A stretch of 64,000 nucleotides of DNA. Source: Nocardioides deserti (lineage in GTDB: Bacteria > Actinomycetota > Actinomycetes > Propionibacteriales > Nocardioidaceae). The stretch's first letter is position 1. Each line of letters starts with the position of its first letter. Made by a program: the position numbers and the translations under genes. Location of the stretch: positions 248,001-312,000 of the forward strand of contig NZ_JACMYC010000003.1 of the NCBI RefSeq assembly GCF_014266025.1, given 5' to 3'. Shown piece by piece: positions 55,709-63,883 of this stretch. The notes beneath the pieces are model-generated. The model was not told where the DNA came from, searched no databases, and saw only the letters and a list, made by a program, of their open reading frames with translations.

Positions 55709-57028
55709 TCAGGCCGGCCGTCGTGCGATCAGCACGAGCGCCGGCCCGACGAGGCAGACGCACGCGAGCACGGCCACGGCGGGCGCCATCCCGAGGGCGA
55801 TGCTCAGGCCGCCGAGGGCGGCGGAGCCGAAGGCCGCGCCGAGCATGAAGACGAGCATCATCACGCCCATGGCCGCGCCGCGGACGTCGAGCCCGAACCG
55901 GTGCCCCACCTCGCCCATCAGCGTCGACTGGGCGAGCGCCGCGAGGCCCGTGACGCCGAAGTTGGTGACCACCAGCAGCACCGGGGTGAGGACGCGGTGG
56001 TCGGCGCTCACCCCCACCCAGCAGAGCAGCAGGAGCAGCGCGGTGCCGATGCCGGTGAGCAGCAGGCTGTCCGGACCCCCGAGCCGGGCCAGCACCGCGG
56101 GGGTGGCCCTGGAGGCGATCAGTCCGGCGAGCGCGCCGGGCGCCATCGCGGCGCCGACCTGCCAGGGCTCCCAGGCCAGCGCGTCCAGGGTCAGGGGCAG
56201 CACTAGCATCAGCGCGAACCAGGCGCCGGGGACCACGGCCCCGCCGACCGCGAGCCCCAGCATCCGGCCGTCGTCCAGCACCGCGCGGGGCAGGAAGCCG
56301 CCGGGCACCCGGCGCACGTGCCGCAGCAGCAGCGGGACGCCGACGACCACCAGGCCTGCGCCCACCCAGTGGGCGGGCCAGGACGCACCGGGCGACTGGA
56401 GCAGGAGCACCACCCCCGCGGCCGCGACGACGACCTGGAGCGCGCCCACGAGGTCGATCCGCGCGCCCGACCCCTCGGTCGGCAGCCAGCGCCAGACCGG
56501 GACCATCGCCACCAGCCCGACCAGCGGCAGGGCGAGCGCCACCCGCCAGCCGACGAGGTTGGCGACGCTGCCGCCGACCAGCGGGCCGATGCTCCCCACC
56601 CCGATCGCGATGCCCGCGACCGCGGCCAGCGCCCGGCCGCGCAGCGAGCCCCCGTAGGAGCGCTCGACCGCGGCGTTGAGCAGCGACGGCATGCTCGCCG
56701 CGCCCACCCCCTGGACCGCCCGGGCGACCAGGAGCACGCCGTACGTCGGGGCGAGCGCGGCCAGCACCGACCCGGCCGCCAGCAGGGAGACGCCCACCGC
56801 GAGCGGCTTGCGGATGCCGAAGAGGTCGGCGAGCCGGCCGTACAGCGCCGTGCAGACCGAGAGCGACAGCACGTAGAGGCTGATCATCCACGAGGCCGAG
56901 CCGGCGGCCAGGCCGAAGCCGTCGACGACGTCGGGCAGGATCACCGCCACCGAGGCGCTGGCGAGGCTGATCATCCCAAGCATCACCCCGGCCCACACCG
57001 CGACCCGCAGGGGCGGCTGCCCAGGCAT
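55709..57028 (-). CDS. Major facilitator superfamily transporter (DHA2-like)
   Basis: 439 residues, 12 or more membrane helices starting VAVWAGVMLGMISLASASVAVILPDVVDGFGL. The MFS loop 2-3 motif appears as GRLADLFGIRKPLAVGV, and RAVQGVGAASMPSLLNAAVERSY is the motif-B helix with its Arg. It could import the substrate or export a by-product. Last gene of the P450 operon, 67 bases after the DUF35 gene. Confidence 0.9.
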   Translation of the reverse strand: MPGQPPLRVAVWAGVMLGMISLASASVAVILPDVVDGFGLAAGSASWMISLYVLSLSVCTALYGRLADLFGIRKPLAVGVSLLAAGSVLAALAPTYGVLLVARAVQGVGAASMPSLLNAAVERSYGGSLRGRALAAVAGIAIGVGSIGPLVGGSVANLVGWRVALALPLVGLVAMVPVWRWLPTEGSGARIDLVGALQVVVAAAGVVLLLQSPGASWPAHWVGAGLVVVGVPLLLRHVRRVPGGFLPRAVLDDGRMLGLAVGGAVVPGAWFALMLVLPLTLDALAWEPWQVGAAMAPGALAGLIASRATPAVLARLGGPDSLLLTGIGTALLLLLCWVGVSADHRVLTPVLLVVTNFGVTGLAALAQSTLMGEVGHRFGLDVRGAAMGVMMLVFMLGAAFGSAALGGLSIALGMAPAVAVLACVCLVGPALVLIARRPA

Positions 57029-57095
57029 GGGAGTGGCTCGGGCTCCGGACGCGCGGGCCGGGGCGACCGGCGCCGAGGCGCCGGTCAGCTCTGAG

Positions 57096-57497
57096 TCAGG
57101 CGAGGACGGCGACCGGGAGATGCTCGCTCCCCTCAGGCTGGACCCACTCGACGCGGACCGCGCGCCCGACCGCGAGGTCGGCGGGGTCGACGTCGGGCAG
57201 CTGCAGCGGCAGCCAGGGCCCCTCCTCCAGCTCGACGAGGCCGACCACGGTCGGCACCGCCGGCCGGTCCTCGGTGGCGCGGCCCGGCTTCACGGTCCAG
57301 GAGACGAGGCTCCCGACCCCGGAGGCCTCGCGCCACTCCAGGTCCGCGGCCTGGGTGACCGAGCAGACCCGGGCGGCCGGCTCCGACCACTCCCCGCTGC
57401 TCGGGGAGAAGCGCAGGAGCAGCCGGCCCTCGGCGGCGGCCTCGAAGAAGGTGGTCGAGTGGCCGTCGCGGACGACGGCCTTGAGCGAGTGCGGCAC
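57096..57497 (-). CDS. DUF35 OB-fold protein without intact zinc ribbon
   Basis: 133 residues. The OB-fold half (ASGVGSLVSWTVKPGRATEDRPAVPTVVGLVELEEGPWLPLQLPDVDPADLAVGRAVRVEW) is clear. The N-terminal rubredoxin-like ribbon, normally with four cysteines, reads LLLRFSPSSGEWSEPAARVCSVTQAADLEW and keeps only one. DUF35 proteins pair with thiolase-like enzymes as in ChsH2 with Ltp2; the thiolase-like gene is 10 bases upstream. GTG start at 57497. Confidence 0.85.
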   Translation of the reverse strand: MPHSLKAVVRDGHSTTFFEAAAEGRLLLRFSPSSGEWSEPAARVCSVTQAADLEWREASGVGSLVSWTVKPGRATEDRPAVPTVVGLVELEEGPWLPLQLPDVDPADLAVGRAVRVEWVQPEGSEHLPVAVLA

Positions 57498-57507
57498 GGG
57501 TTTCTCC

Positions 57508-58692
57508 TCAGCTCTTCCGGTGCGGGCTGACGACCAGCGTGGAGTGGAAGTCCAGGACTCCGCCGTTCCCGCTGACCATGACGAGGTCGTGCTTGTCCAC
57601 CTGGCGCTCGCCGCCCTGGCCGCGCGCCTGGATCACCGCCTCCGAGAGCGGGGTCATCCCCCACATGTAGAACGACGAGAGCTCGCCGCCGCCGGTGTTG
57701 GTGGGGTGGCTGCCGCCGGGCGCGATCGCGCCGCTGGCGACGAACTCGCCGCCCTCGCCCTTGGCGCAGAAGCCGTAGTCCTCGAGGGTGACGAGCGTGG
57801 TGTAGGTGAAGCAGTCGTAGAGCTCGCGGACGTCGATCTCGTCGACCTTCACCCCCGCCATCGCGAGCGCGTCGGCGCCCGAGGGCGCGGCCCCGGTGAC
57901 CAGCCCGAACTCGCTGTCCCGCCGGTTGACGTAGCCCGGGTGCGCCTGGCCCCAGCCCCAGACGTGCACCGGGGGTTGGCGCAGCGCCTCGGCCCGGTCG
58001 GAGCTGGTGACGATGATCGCGACCGCGCCGTTGCTGACCAGGCAGCAGTCGAGCAGCCGCAGCGGGTCGGCGATCATCCGCGACTCCTGGTGGTCGGCGA
58101 GGGTGATCGGCTCCCGCATCTGGGCGTCCGGGTTCATCGACGCCCACTGGCGGGCGGCGACGGCGACGGCGCCGAGCTGCTCCGACGTCGTGCCGTAAGC
58201 CTCCATGTGGCGGCGCGCGGCGACGGCGTACCGCTCCGGGGCGGCCTGGAGGCCGGCGGCGAACTGGAGCGACTGGACGCCCTCCATCGCGCGTTTCTGG
58301 CCGCCGTACGACGCCCCCGCGCGCTTGCCCTCCGTCAGCGGCGCGTCGGCATAGACGCAGGCGACGACGTCGGCCATGCCGTTGGCGATCGCCATCGACG
58401 CGTACTGCACCATCTGGCCGGCCGAGGAGCCGAACCCCTGCATGGTCGCCAGCAGCCGGGCGTCGCGCATCTGGAGCGTGGACTGGAGCCGGAGGTCGGT
58501 GTCGTTCTTGACCCCCGGGTTGACCAGCAGCCCGTCGATCTCGGAGAGCGCCAGGCCGGCGTCGGCCGCGGCGAGCGTGATCGCCTCGACCGCGAAGTCG
58601 GTCGCCGTGCGCCCGTAGACCTTGCCCATCTCGGTGATCCCGAGGCCCGCGATCGCGGTGCCCCCGGACGCCTCGTGCGTGACCACACCCAT
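57508..58692 (-). CDS. Thiolase-superfamily protein lacking the nucleophilic Cys (Ltp2-like aldolase)
   Basis: 394 residues. The fold is that of SCP-x/Ltp2 thiolases (AIAGLGITEMGKVYGRTATDFAVEAITLAAADAGL; DIRELYDCFTYTTLVTLEDYGFCAKGEGGEFV; NTGGGELSSFYMWGMTPLSEAVIQARGQGGERQV). The nucleophile region that should contain Cys-x-Ser-Gly reads MQGFGSSAGQM, and the C-terminal Cys motif reads SGNGGV. Both thiolysis cysteines are absent, so a retro-aldol reaction on a beta-hydroxyacyl-CoA, as in steroid side-chain cleavage by Ltp2, is more likely. One-base overlap with the MaoC gene upstream. Confidence 0.88.
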   Translation of the reverse strand: MGVVTHEASGGTAIAGLGITEMGKVYGRTATDFAVEAITLAAADAGLALSEIDGLLVNPGVKNDTDLRLQSTLQMRDARLLATMQGFGSSAGQMVQYASMAIANGMADVVACVYADAPLTEGKRAGASYGGQKRAMEGVQSLQFAAGLQAAPERYAVAARRHMEAYGTTSEQLGAVAVAARQWASMNPDAQMREPITLADHQESRMIADPLRLLDCCLVSNGAVAIIVTSSDRAEALRQPPVHVWGWGQAHPGYVNRRDSEFGLVTGAAPSGADALAMAGVKVDEIDVRELYDCFTYTTLVTLEDYGFCAKGEGGEFVASGAIAPGGSHPTNTGGGELSSFYMWGMTPLSEAVIQARGQGGERQVDKHDLVMVSGNGGVLDFHSTLVVSPHRKS

Positions 58693-59129
58693 CAGCTCTC
58701 CTCCTCGCGACGCGGCAGCGTCACCTCGACCACACCGGGCCCCACCGTGACGCCCTGGGAGTTCTCGCACCGGATCGCGACCTCGACCACGCCCAGGCCG
58801 TCCTCGACCCGGGTCGTGGCGACCTCGGCGTGCACCGTCGTGGTGTCGCCGACGTAGTTGAACGCCTTCATCCGGAAGCCGCGCAGCGCGCGGATCGTGC
58901 CCTCGGTCCCGATCCAGTCCCGCACGCAGCGCTCCCACGTCCCCATGAGGAACGAGGTGTTGGCGTACATCTCCTCCGCGCCGGTGCCGCGCGCGTACTC
59001 GGAGTTGTGATGGATCGAGTTGAAGTCGCGGTTGGTTCCGGCGGCCATCACCAGCCGGTAGACCGTGAGCGGGTAGGCCACCGACGGCAGCGCCTCGCCG
59101 ATCGTGACGTCCTCGAAGTAGCGCGTCAT
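58692..59129 (-). CDS. MaoC-type hydratase subunit (ChsH1-like)
   Basis: 145 residues. Hot-dog protein: RYFEDVTIGEALPSVAYPLTVYRLVMAAGTNRDFNSIHHNSEYARGTGAEEMYANTSFLMG contains the hydratase-type D-F-N-x-I-H-H segment, and FNYVGDTTTVHAEVATTRVEDGLGVVEVAI follows. It likely forms a heteromer with the FAS1-like protein coded just upstream (4-base overlap), as ChsH1 with ChsH2. Confidence 0.88.
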   Translation of the reverse strand: MTRYFEDVTIGEALPSVAYPLTVYRLVMAAGTNRDFNSIHHNSEYARGTGAEEMYANTSFLMGTWERCVRDWIGTEGTIRALRGFRMKAFNYVGDTTTVHAEVATTRVEDGLGVVEVAIRCENSQGVTVGPGVVEVTLPRREEES

Positions 59130-59752
59130 CTCTCCCCGTCTTTCGCGTGCGGGACGTAGGCGTAGGTGCCGATCCGGATCCGGCCGACCACCTCGGGGTA
59201 CCCTGACGCGGCCGGCCCGCGGTCGCTGACGACCTCGCTCTCGAAGGTCAGGAACGCGCCGCGACCGACGGAGGTCTCCTTCGGCTTGCAGGAGAGCAGC
59301 CGCTTGCCGCGCCGGCCGAGCCGCTCGCCGGCGACCACCGGGCGCAGGAAGTCGATCTCAACGTCGGTGCCGAAGAAGCCGGTGGTGCGGGGCCCGATCC
59401 CGAGCCCGGCGTCGTTGATCGCGCTGCGCACGGGCTGCGCGTCCCGGTCGTAGGAGTCGAAGAGCACCTGCCCCGGCTCCCAGGCGGCCGGTAGCGTCCA
59501 TGGCATCACGCCGGTGTAGGGCATGGTCACGTCGTCGAAGCCCGCCGCCCGGGCCGCCTCCCGGTCGGTGTGCAGCGCGCAGTCCAGCTCCAGCGGCTCC
59601 AAGTAGCGCCGGATCGCCCCCGGCTCGACCGGGTCGCCGCCCCAGGTGATCACGCCGTCGAGGAAGTCGCGGCCGACCGCGTCGACCACCGGCTGCCACT
59701 CCTCCTGCCAGCCCGTGTCGGTGGCTGCGCTCGTGCTCGTGCTGTGGCTCAT
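59126..59752 (-). CDS. FAS1-like MaoC dehydratase (ChsH2 N-domain-like)
   Basis: 208 residues. A single hot-dog domain with an extended N-terminus: YLEPLELDCALHTDREAARAAGFDDVTMPYTGVMPWTLPAAWEPGQVLF, FFGTDVEIDFLRPVVAGERLGRRGKRLLSCKPKETSVGRGAFLTFESEVVSDRG. Sequence matches the MaoC-N/FAS1-like dehydratase family, which usually lacks its own catalytic residues and partners a MaoC protein. Unlike ChsH2 it carries no fused DUF35 domain; that domain is a separate gene 1.6 kb away. Overlaps of 4 bases on both sides. Confidence 0.87.
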   Translation of the reverse strand: MSHSTSTSAATDTGWQEEWQPVVDAVGRDFLDGVITWGGDPVEPGAIRRYLEPLELDCALHTDREAARAAGFDDVTMPYTGVMPWTLPAAWEPGQVLFDSYDRDAQPVRSAINDAGLGIGPRTTGFFGTDVEIDFLRPVVAGERLGRRGKRLLSCKPKETSVGRGAFLTFESEVVSDRGPAASGYPEVVGRIRIGTYAYVPHAKDGER

Positions 59753-62313
59753 GCCAGCACCCCCTCCTGCGTCAGGGCCGCGACCCGCTCGGCGTCGTAG
59801 CCGAGCAGCGTCCGCAGCACGTGGTCGTTGTGCTGGCCCAACCAGGGCGCCGCGCGGCGCGGCCCCCCGGGCGTCGCCGAGAGCTGCCAGCGCGGCCCCT
59901 CGACGTAGGTCGTCCCGTGCCGCTCGCTGGGCAGCTGGACGAGGTGGCCGCGGTAGGTCAGCTGGGGGTCGGTGAGGAAGTCGGCGCTAGAGCTCGCCCC
60001 GTGCGCGGGCACACCGGCCGCCTGGAGCAGGTGCTCCACCTCGCCCGCCGACCGGTCCGCCGTCCACGCGGAGACCGCGCCCTCCAGCTCCTCGTTGGCG
60101 GCGAGCCGCCCGGCCGTGGTGAGCAGCTCGGGCCGCGCCGCCAGGTCGGGCCGCTCTATGACGGCGGCCAGAGCGCACCAGTCCTGCTCGTCGCGGACGG
60201 CCACGGCGACGAACCGGTCGCGGCCGTCCTCGGGCCGACAGGCGTGCACCCCATGCGGGGCCATCGCCACGTCGGCGTTGCCCCGGCGCCCGGCGACCGT
60301 GCCGTCGTACGCCGCGTGCGCGACCTGCGGGGAGAGGAAGAAGACCCCGGCCTCCACCTGGCTCAGGTCGACGTAGCAGCCCTCGCCGGTGAGCCGGCGC
60401 CGCTCGAGCGCGGCCAGCAGGGCGGGCAGCGCCAGCCGGGGGCCGACGTAGTCGGTGTAGGGGCCGAACGGGCCCAGCGGCAGCCGGTCGGGCCAGCCCA
60501 CGAGGTGCTGGAAGCCGCTGAGGGACGAGCCGACGTTGCCGTAGCCGGCGAGCCGGGACCACGGGCCCGACTGGCCGGCGATCGAGGTGCTGAGGACCAC
60601 CAGGTCGGGCCGCTCGGCACGCAGCGTGGCCGGGTCCAGCCCCCACTTGGCGAGCTGGCCGGGCGAGAACGACTCGACCACCACGTCGGCCCAGGCCACG
60701 AGGTCGCGGGCGACCCGCTGCCCCTCCGGCGACTTCAGGTCCAGGGTCACGCCCCACTTGCCGGCGTTGCAGTTGCCGAAGAGCGCGGAGCCCTCGCGGT
60801 GCTGCTCGCCCCGGTGGAACGGCTGCATCAGCCGGGCGGTCTCGACGCGCGTGCCGGATTCGACCCGGACGACCTCGGCGCCGAAGTCGGCGAGCTGGCG
60901 GCCGATCAGCGGGCCGGCGACGACCCAGGAGAGGTCGAGGACCTTGAGGCCGGCGAGCGCGTCCTGGCGGTCGTGGCCGAGGTCGCCGGCCACGGCCGTG
61001 CCCGTGGCGGCCGTGCCCGTGGCGGCCGTGCTCGTGGCGGCGGCGCGGGGGTCCTCGGCGGCGTCCTCGGCGGGGCGGGCCAGCGGGAGCCACTCCGCGA
61101 GCACCTCGTCGGTGTGCTCGCCGAACCGGGGCGCGGGGCGGCGCAGCGACGGGGCCGGGCCGCCGGTGACCTGGGCGAGGACGCCCGGGACCCGGACCCC
61201 GACGCCGGCCACCTCGAGCTCGGCCCAGAAGCCGCGCTCGGCCAGGTGCCGGCTCGCCAGCACGTCGGCGCTGTCGTAGATCGCCATCGCCAGCAGCCGC
61301 CGCTCCAGGGAGGCCGCGACGACCTCCTCCTTGGTCCGGGTGAGCAGGAAGGCGCGGACGGCGGCCCGGGCCCGCTCGAGGTCGTCGGTGGTGAGCTCGC
61401 CGGCGGTGAACCGGTCGGGGACGGTGCGCCAGTCCCAGGTCGCGACGTCGGCCGGGAGGACGCCTTCGCCCTCGTCACCGATCCAGGCGAAGAGCCGGTT
61501 GGTGAACGCGCCGGCAGCGGGGCCCATGGAGAGGTGGAGCTCGACGATGCCGTCGGCGCAGTGCCACTTCTTCAGCGAGTTGGGGGTGGCGGCGCCGCTG
61601 CCCGACTGGTCGGTCCGGCCGACGGGCTGCTTCTGCCACTCGGGGTTCGCGTCGCCGACCGCGGTGGCCAGCACCCGAGCCAGCGTGGCCGCGGCCGCGG
61701 AGACCTGCGCGGAGACGTCGACCACCTGGCCGGCCCCGGTGCGGGCGCGCGCCAGGACGGCGGTGAGCGCGCCAGCCGCGGCGTCCGCGCCGGCGTGCAG
61801 GTAGGCCTGAGGCACGCTGATCCGCAGCGGCGGGCGGTCGCCGTCGCGGTGCGGCTCGAGCGGTCCACCCGCGGCCCAGACGACGAGGTCGGTGTCGGCG
61901 TACGAAGACTTCGGGCCGTCCCAGCCGAACCCGGTGACCGTCACGCAGACCAGGGTCGGGTCCTGGGCGCGCAGCGTGGCCGGCTCGAGCCCGCGGGCGG
62001 TCAGCCAGTCGGGCGGCATCGAGGTGACGACGACGTCGGCGGCGCGCGCCAGCGCCCGGAACCGCTCCTGTCCCGGCGCGGTGTCGAGGTCCAGGGCGAC
62101 GCCGCGCCGGTTTGCGCCGAAGGTCTCCCAGGCCAGGGAGACCTCATTGGCCTCGCCCGGGTCGGCGGGCCGCACGAGCGGCGTGGCCTGGCGGGCGGCC
62201 GACCCGCCTAGGGGCTCGACCTGGACCACGTCGGCGCCGAGGTCGGCCAGCAGCCGGCCGCAGAGCAGTCCGCGCTCGTCGGTGAGGTCGAGGACCTTGA
62301 GGTGTTCGATCAT
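59749..62313 (-). CDS. Tandem-domain CaiB/BaiF CoA transferase
   Basis: 854 residues, two class III CoA transferase domains: 1-~420 (LKVLDLTDERGLLCGRLLADLGADVVQVEPLGG) and ~448-854 (LAGLKVLDLSWVVAGPLIGRQLADFGAEVVRVES), joined by an Ala/Thr linker. The acyl-carrying acidic residue position is Val204 in the first half (VVDVSAQVSAA) and Glu654 in the second (VDLSQVEAGVFFL), so only the second half looks catalytic. Double-length members are known in mycobacteria (Rv1866). It would activate the acid produced by the P450/dehydrogenases. ATG at 62313; stop overlaps the next start (ATGA). Confidence 0.9.
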   Translation of the reverse strand: MIEHLKVLDLTDERGLLCGRLLADLGADVVQVEPLGGSAARQATPLVRPADPGEANEVSLAWETFGANRRGVALDLDTAPGQERFRALARAADVVVTSMPPDWLTARGLEPATLRAQDPTLVCVTVTGFGWDGPKSSYADTDLVVWAAGGPLEPHRDGDRPPLRISVPQAYLHAGADAAAGALTAVLARARTGAGQVVDVSAQVSAAAATLARVLATAVGDANPEWQKQPVGRTDQSGSGAATPNSLKKWHCADGIVELHLSMGPAAGAFTNRLFAWIGDEGEGVLPADVATWDWRTVPDRFTAGELTTDDLERARAAVRAFLLTRTKEEVVAASLERRLLAMAIYDSADVLASRHLAERGFWAELEVAGVGVRVPGVLAQVTGGPAPSLRRPAPRFGEHTDEVLAEWLPLARPAEDAAEDPRAAATSTAATGTAATGTAVAGDLGHDRQDALAGLKVLDLSWVVAGPLIGRQLADFGAEVVRVESGTRVETARLMQPFHRGEQHREGSALFGNCNAGKWGVTLDLKSPEGQRVARDLVAWADVVVESFSPGQLAKWGLDPATLRAERPDLVVLSTSIAGQSGPWSRLAGYGNVGSSLSGFQHLVGWPDRLPLGPFGPYTDYVGPRLALPALLAALERRRLTGEGCYVDLSQVEAGVFFLSPQVAHAAYDGTVAGRRGNADVAMAPHGVHACRPEDGRDRFVAVAVRDEQDWCALAAVIERPDLAARPELLTTAGRLAANEELEGAVSAWTADRSAGEVEHLLQAAGVPAHGASSSADFLTDPQLTYRGHLVQLPSERHGTTYVEGPRWQLSATPGGPRRAAPWLGQHNDHVLRTLLGYDAERVAALTQEGVLA
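60994..61038 (-). repeat. 15-bp tandem repeat x3 in the CoA transferase linker
   Basis: Three copies of GGCCGTGCCCGTGGC (+ strand, the last with one change) code the Ala-Thr-Gly-Thr-Ala linker between the two transferase domains. In frame. Confidence 0.85.
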
Positions 62314-62387
62314 GTCGTCCGTCCGGTGACGTGGTCAGGCCGGCTCCGGACCGCGCTGCGGGGTCCCGGGCCGGCCCGTCCGGGTCG

Positions 62388-62597
62388 TCAGGCCGGCGCC
62401 TGCTCGAGGAGCTCGATGGCGCCCTCGGGGCACGCGTCGGCGGCGTCCTGGGCCTCGCCCAACAGCTCGTCGGGCACCTTCCAGCACTGTCCGCGCTCGG
62501 CGACGAACCCCTCCTCGTCGTCGTGCAGCAGGGTCGGGGCGACGCCGTAGCAGCGTCCGTGGCCCATGCACTTGGCTTCGTCGATGGCGATGTGCAT
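62388..62597 (-). CDS. [3Fe-4S] ferredoxin
   Basis: 69 residues. Cluster ligands Cys10, Cys16 (KCMGHGRC) and Cys56 (DACPEG); His13 stands where a 4Fe-4S protein has its second Cys, as in ferredoxins that serve bacterial P450s. It sits 1 base after the P450 stop, so it is the P450's electron donor by position. No ferredoxin reductase is coded in the window. Confidence 0.93.
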   Translation of the reverse strand: MHIAIDEAKCMGHGRCYGVAPTLLHDDEEGFVAERGQCWKVPDELLGEAQDAADACPEGAIELLEQAPA

Positions 62598-62598
62598 G

Positions 62599-63840
62599 TC
62601 AGACGTCCCACTCCAGCGGCAGGCTGGTCATCGTGAGCTGGCCGCCGCGCTCGCGCAGCTCGGTGCCGTCGGGGATCTGGTACTCCGGGATCCGCTTGTG
62701 CCACTCCTCCATGACCACCTTGAGCTCGAGGCGGGCCAGGTGCATGCCGAGGCAGCGGTGCGGGCCGCCGCCGAAGGCCAGGTGCTGGTTGGCGCCCGCC
62801 CGGTCCAGCTTGACCTCGTCGGGCTCGGGGAACTTGCGCGGGTCGCGGTTGGCCTGGGCCACGCCCAGCCAGACCACGTCGCCCTTCTCCAGCTCCAGCC
62901 CGTGGAACTCGCCCGGCTCCTGGACCTCGCGGCCGGCCTGGATCACCAGGGGGAACGTCCGGAGGAACTCCTCGACCGCGTTGGGCACCAGGCTCGGGTC
63001 CTCGGTGATCGCCCGGCGGTCCTCGGGGTGGGTCGCCAGGTGGGCGAAGATGTAGCCCAGCGCCGACCGGGTGGTGTCGAGACCCGCCAGCATCAGCGTG
63101 AGGCAGATGGTGGTGATGTCCTCCTGCGGGATCGGCTGGTCGTCGATCCGCGCGGTGACCAGGCGGGTGACCATGTCGAGGTCGGGGTCGAGCGGGTTCT
63201 CCCGACGATCGTTCACCGCCTGGTCGAAGTAGTCCATGATCTTCTTCTTCGACTCCGTCGCCTCGGCCGGGCGGCCGGCGAGGAGGGCGTTGAAGTAGTC
63301 CTCCGACCACTCCAGGAAGAAGTCGCCGTCGCTGACCGGCAGGCCGAGCAGCGCGAGGAACAGGTCCGTCGGGTAGCGGATCGCGAACTCGGCGACGAAG
63401 TCGATCGAGCCCTCGGGCTTCAGCTCCTCGATCAGCTCGATGCACCGCTCGGTCGCCATCTGCTCCATCCGGCGCACCGCCGCGGGGGCGAAGAACTGGT
63501 TGAGGATGCGGCGCAGCTTGACGTGCTCCTGGCCGTTGAGGTCCTGCGGGAGCAGGCGCTCGTTGGACGAGCCGGGCCGCAGGGCTGAGCGGACGTCGGT
63601 GGTCCAGGTCACGTGCTGCTGGAACCCTTCGCGGACGTCGTCGTACCGCTGGAGCATGAAGAAGCCGCGGTCCGTCGTGTCGTTGAAGAGGAACCGGGCC
63701 TTCTCGCGGTCCGGGTCCAGAAGGGCGTAGTGACCGAAGATCTCGGTCTCCTGGGTGTAGTCGGTGTGGACGACGGGGCAGCCGCGGTGGGTCAGCTCCG
63801 CGCCCTCGGCCGACGTGGCCTCGGTCTGCGTCTCGGTCAT
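62599..63840 (-). CDS. Cytochrome P450
   Basis: 413 residues, soluble bacterial class I P450. I-helix oxygen motif MLAGLDTTRSALGY, K-helix ExxR in EEFLRTFP, and heme loop FGGGPHRCLGMHLARLEL with the thiolate Cys363. HVKLRRILNQFFAP is the C-helix region. It resembles actinobacterial P450s that hydroxylate terpenoids, steroids or alicyclic acids, but the subfamily cannot be fixed by eye. First complete gene of the operon, 43 bases after the TRAP permease stop, followed directly by its ferredoxin. Confidence 0.94.
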   Translation of the reverse strand: MTETQTEATSAEGAELTHRGCPVVHTDYTQETEIFGHYALLDPDREKARFLFNDTTDRGFFMLQRYDDVREGFQQHVTWTTDVRSALRPGSSNERLLPQDLNGQEHVKLRRILNQFFAPAAVRRMEQMATERCIELIEELKPEGSIDFVAEFAIRYPTDLFLALLGLPVSDGDFFLEWSEDYFNALLAGRPAEATESKKKIMDYFDQAVNDRRENPLDPDLDMVTRLVTARIDDQPIPQEDITTICLTLMLAGLDTTRSALGYIFAHLATHPEDRRAITEDPSLVPNAVEEFLRTFPLVIQAGREVQEPGEFHGLELEKGDVVWLGVAQANRDPRKFPEPDEVKLDRAGANQHLAFGGGPHRCLGMHLARLELKVVMEEWHKRIPEYQIPDGTELRERGGQLTMTSLPLEWDV

Positions 63841-63883
63841 GGGGATCTCTCTTTTGACGAGGAGGGGACGGGGGACGACGGGG

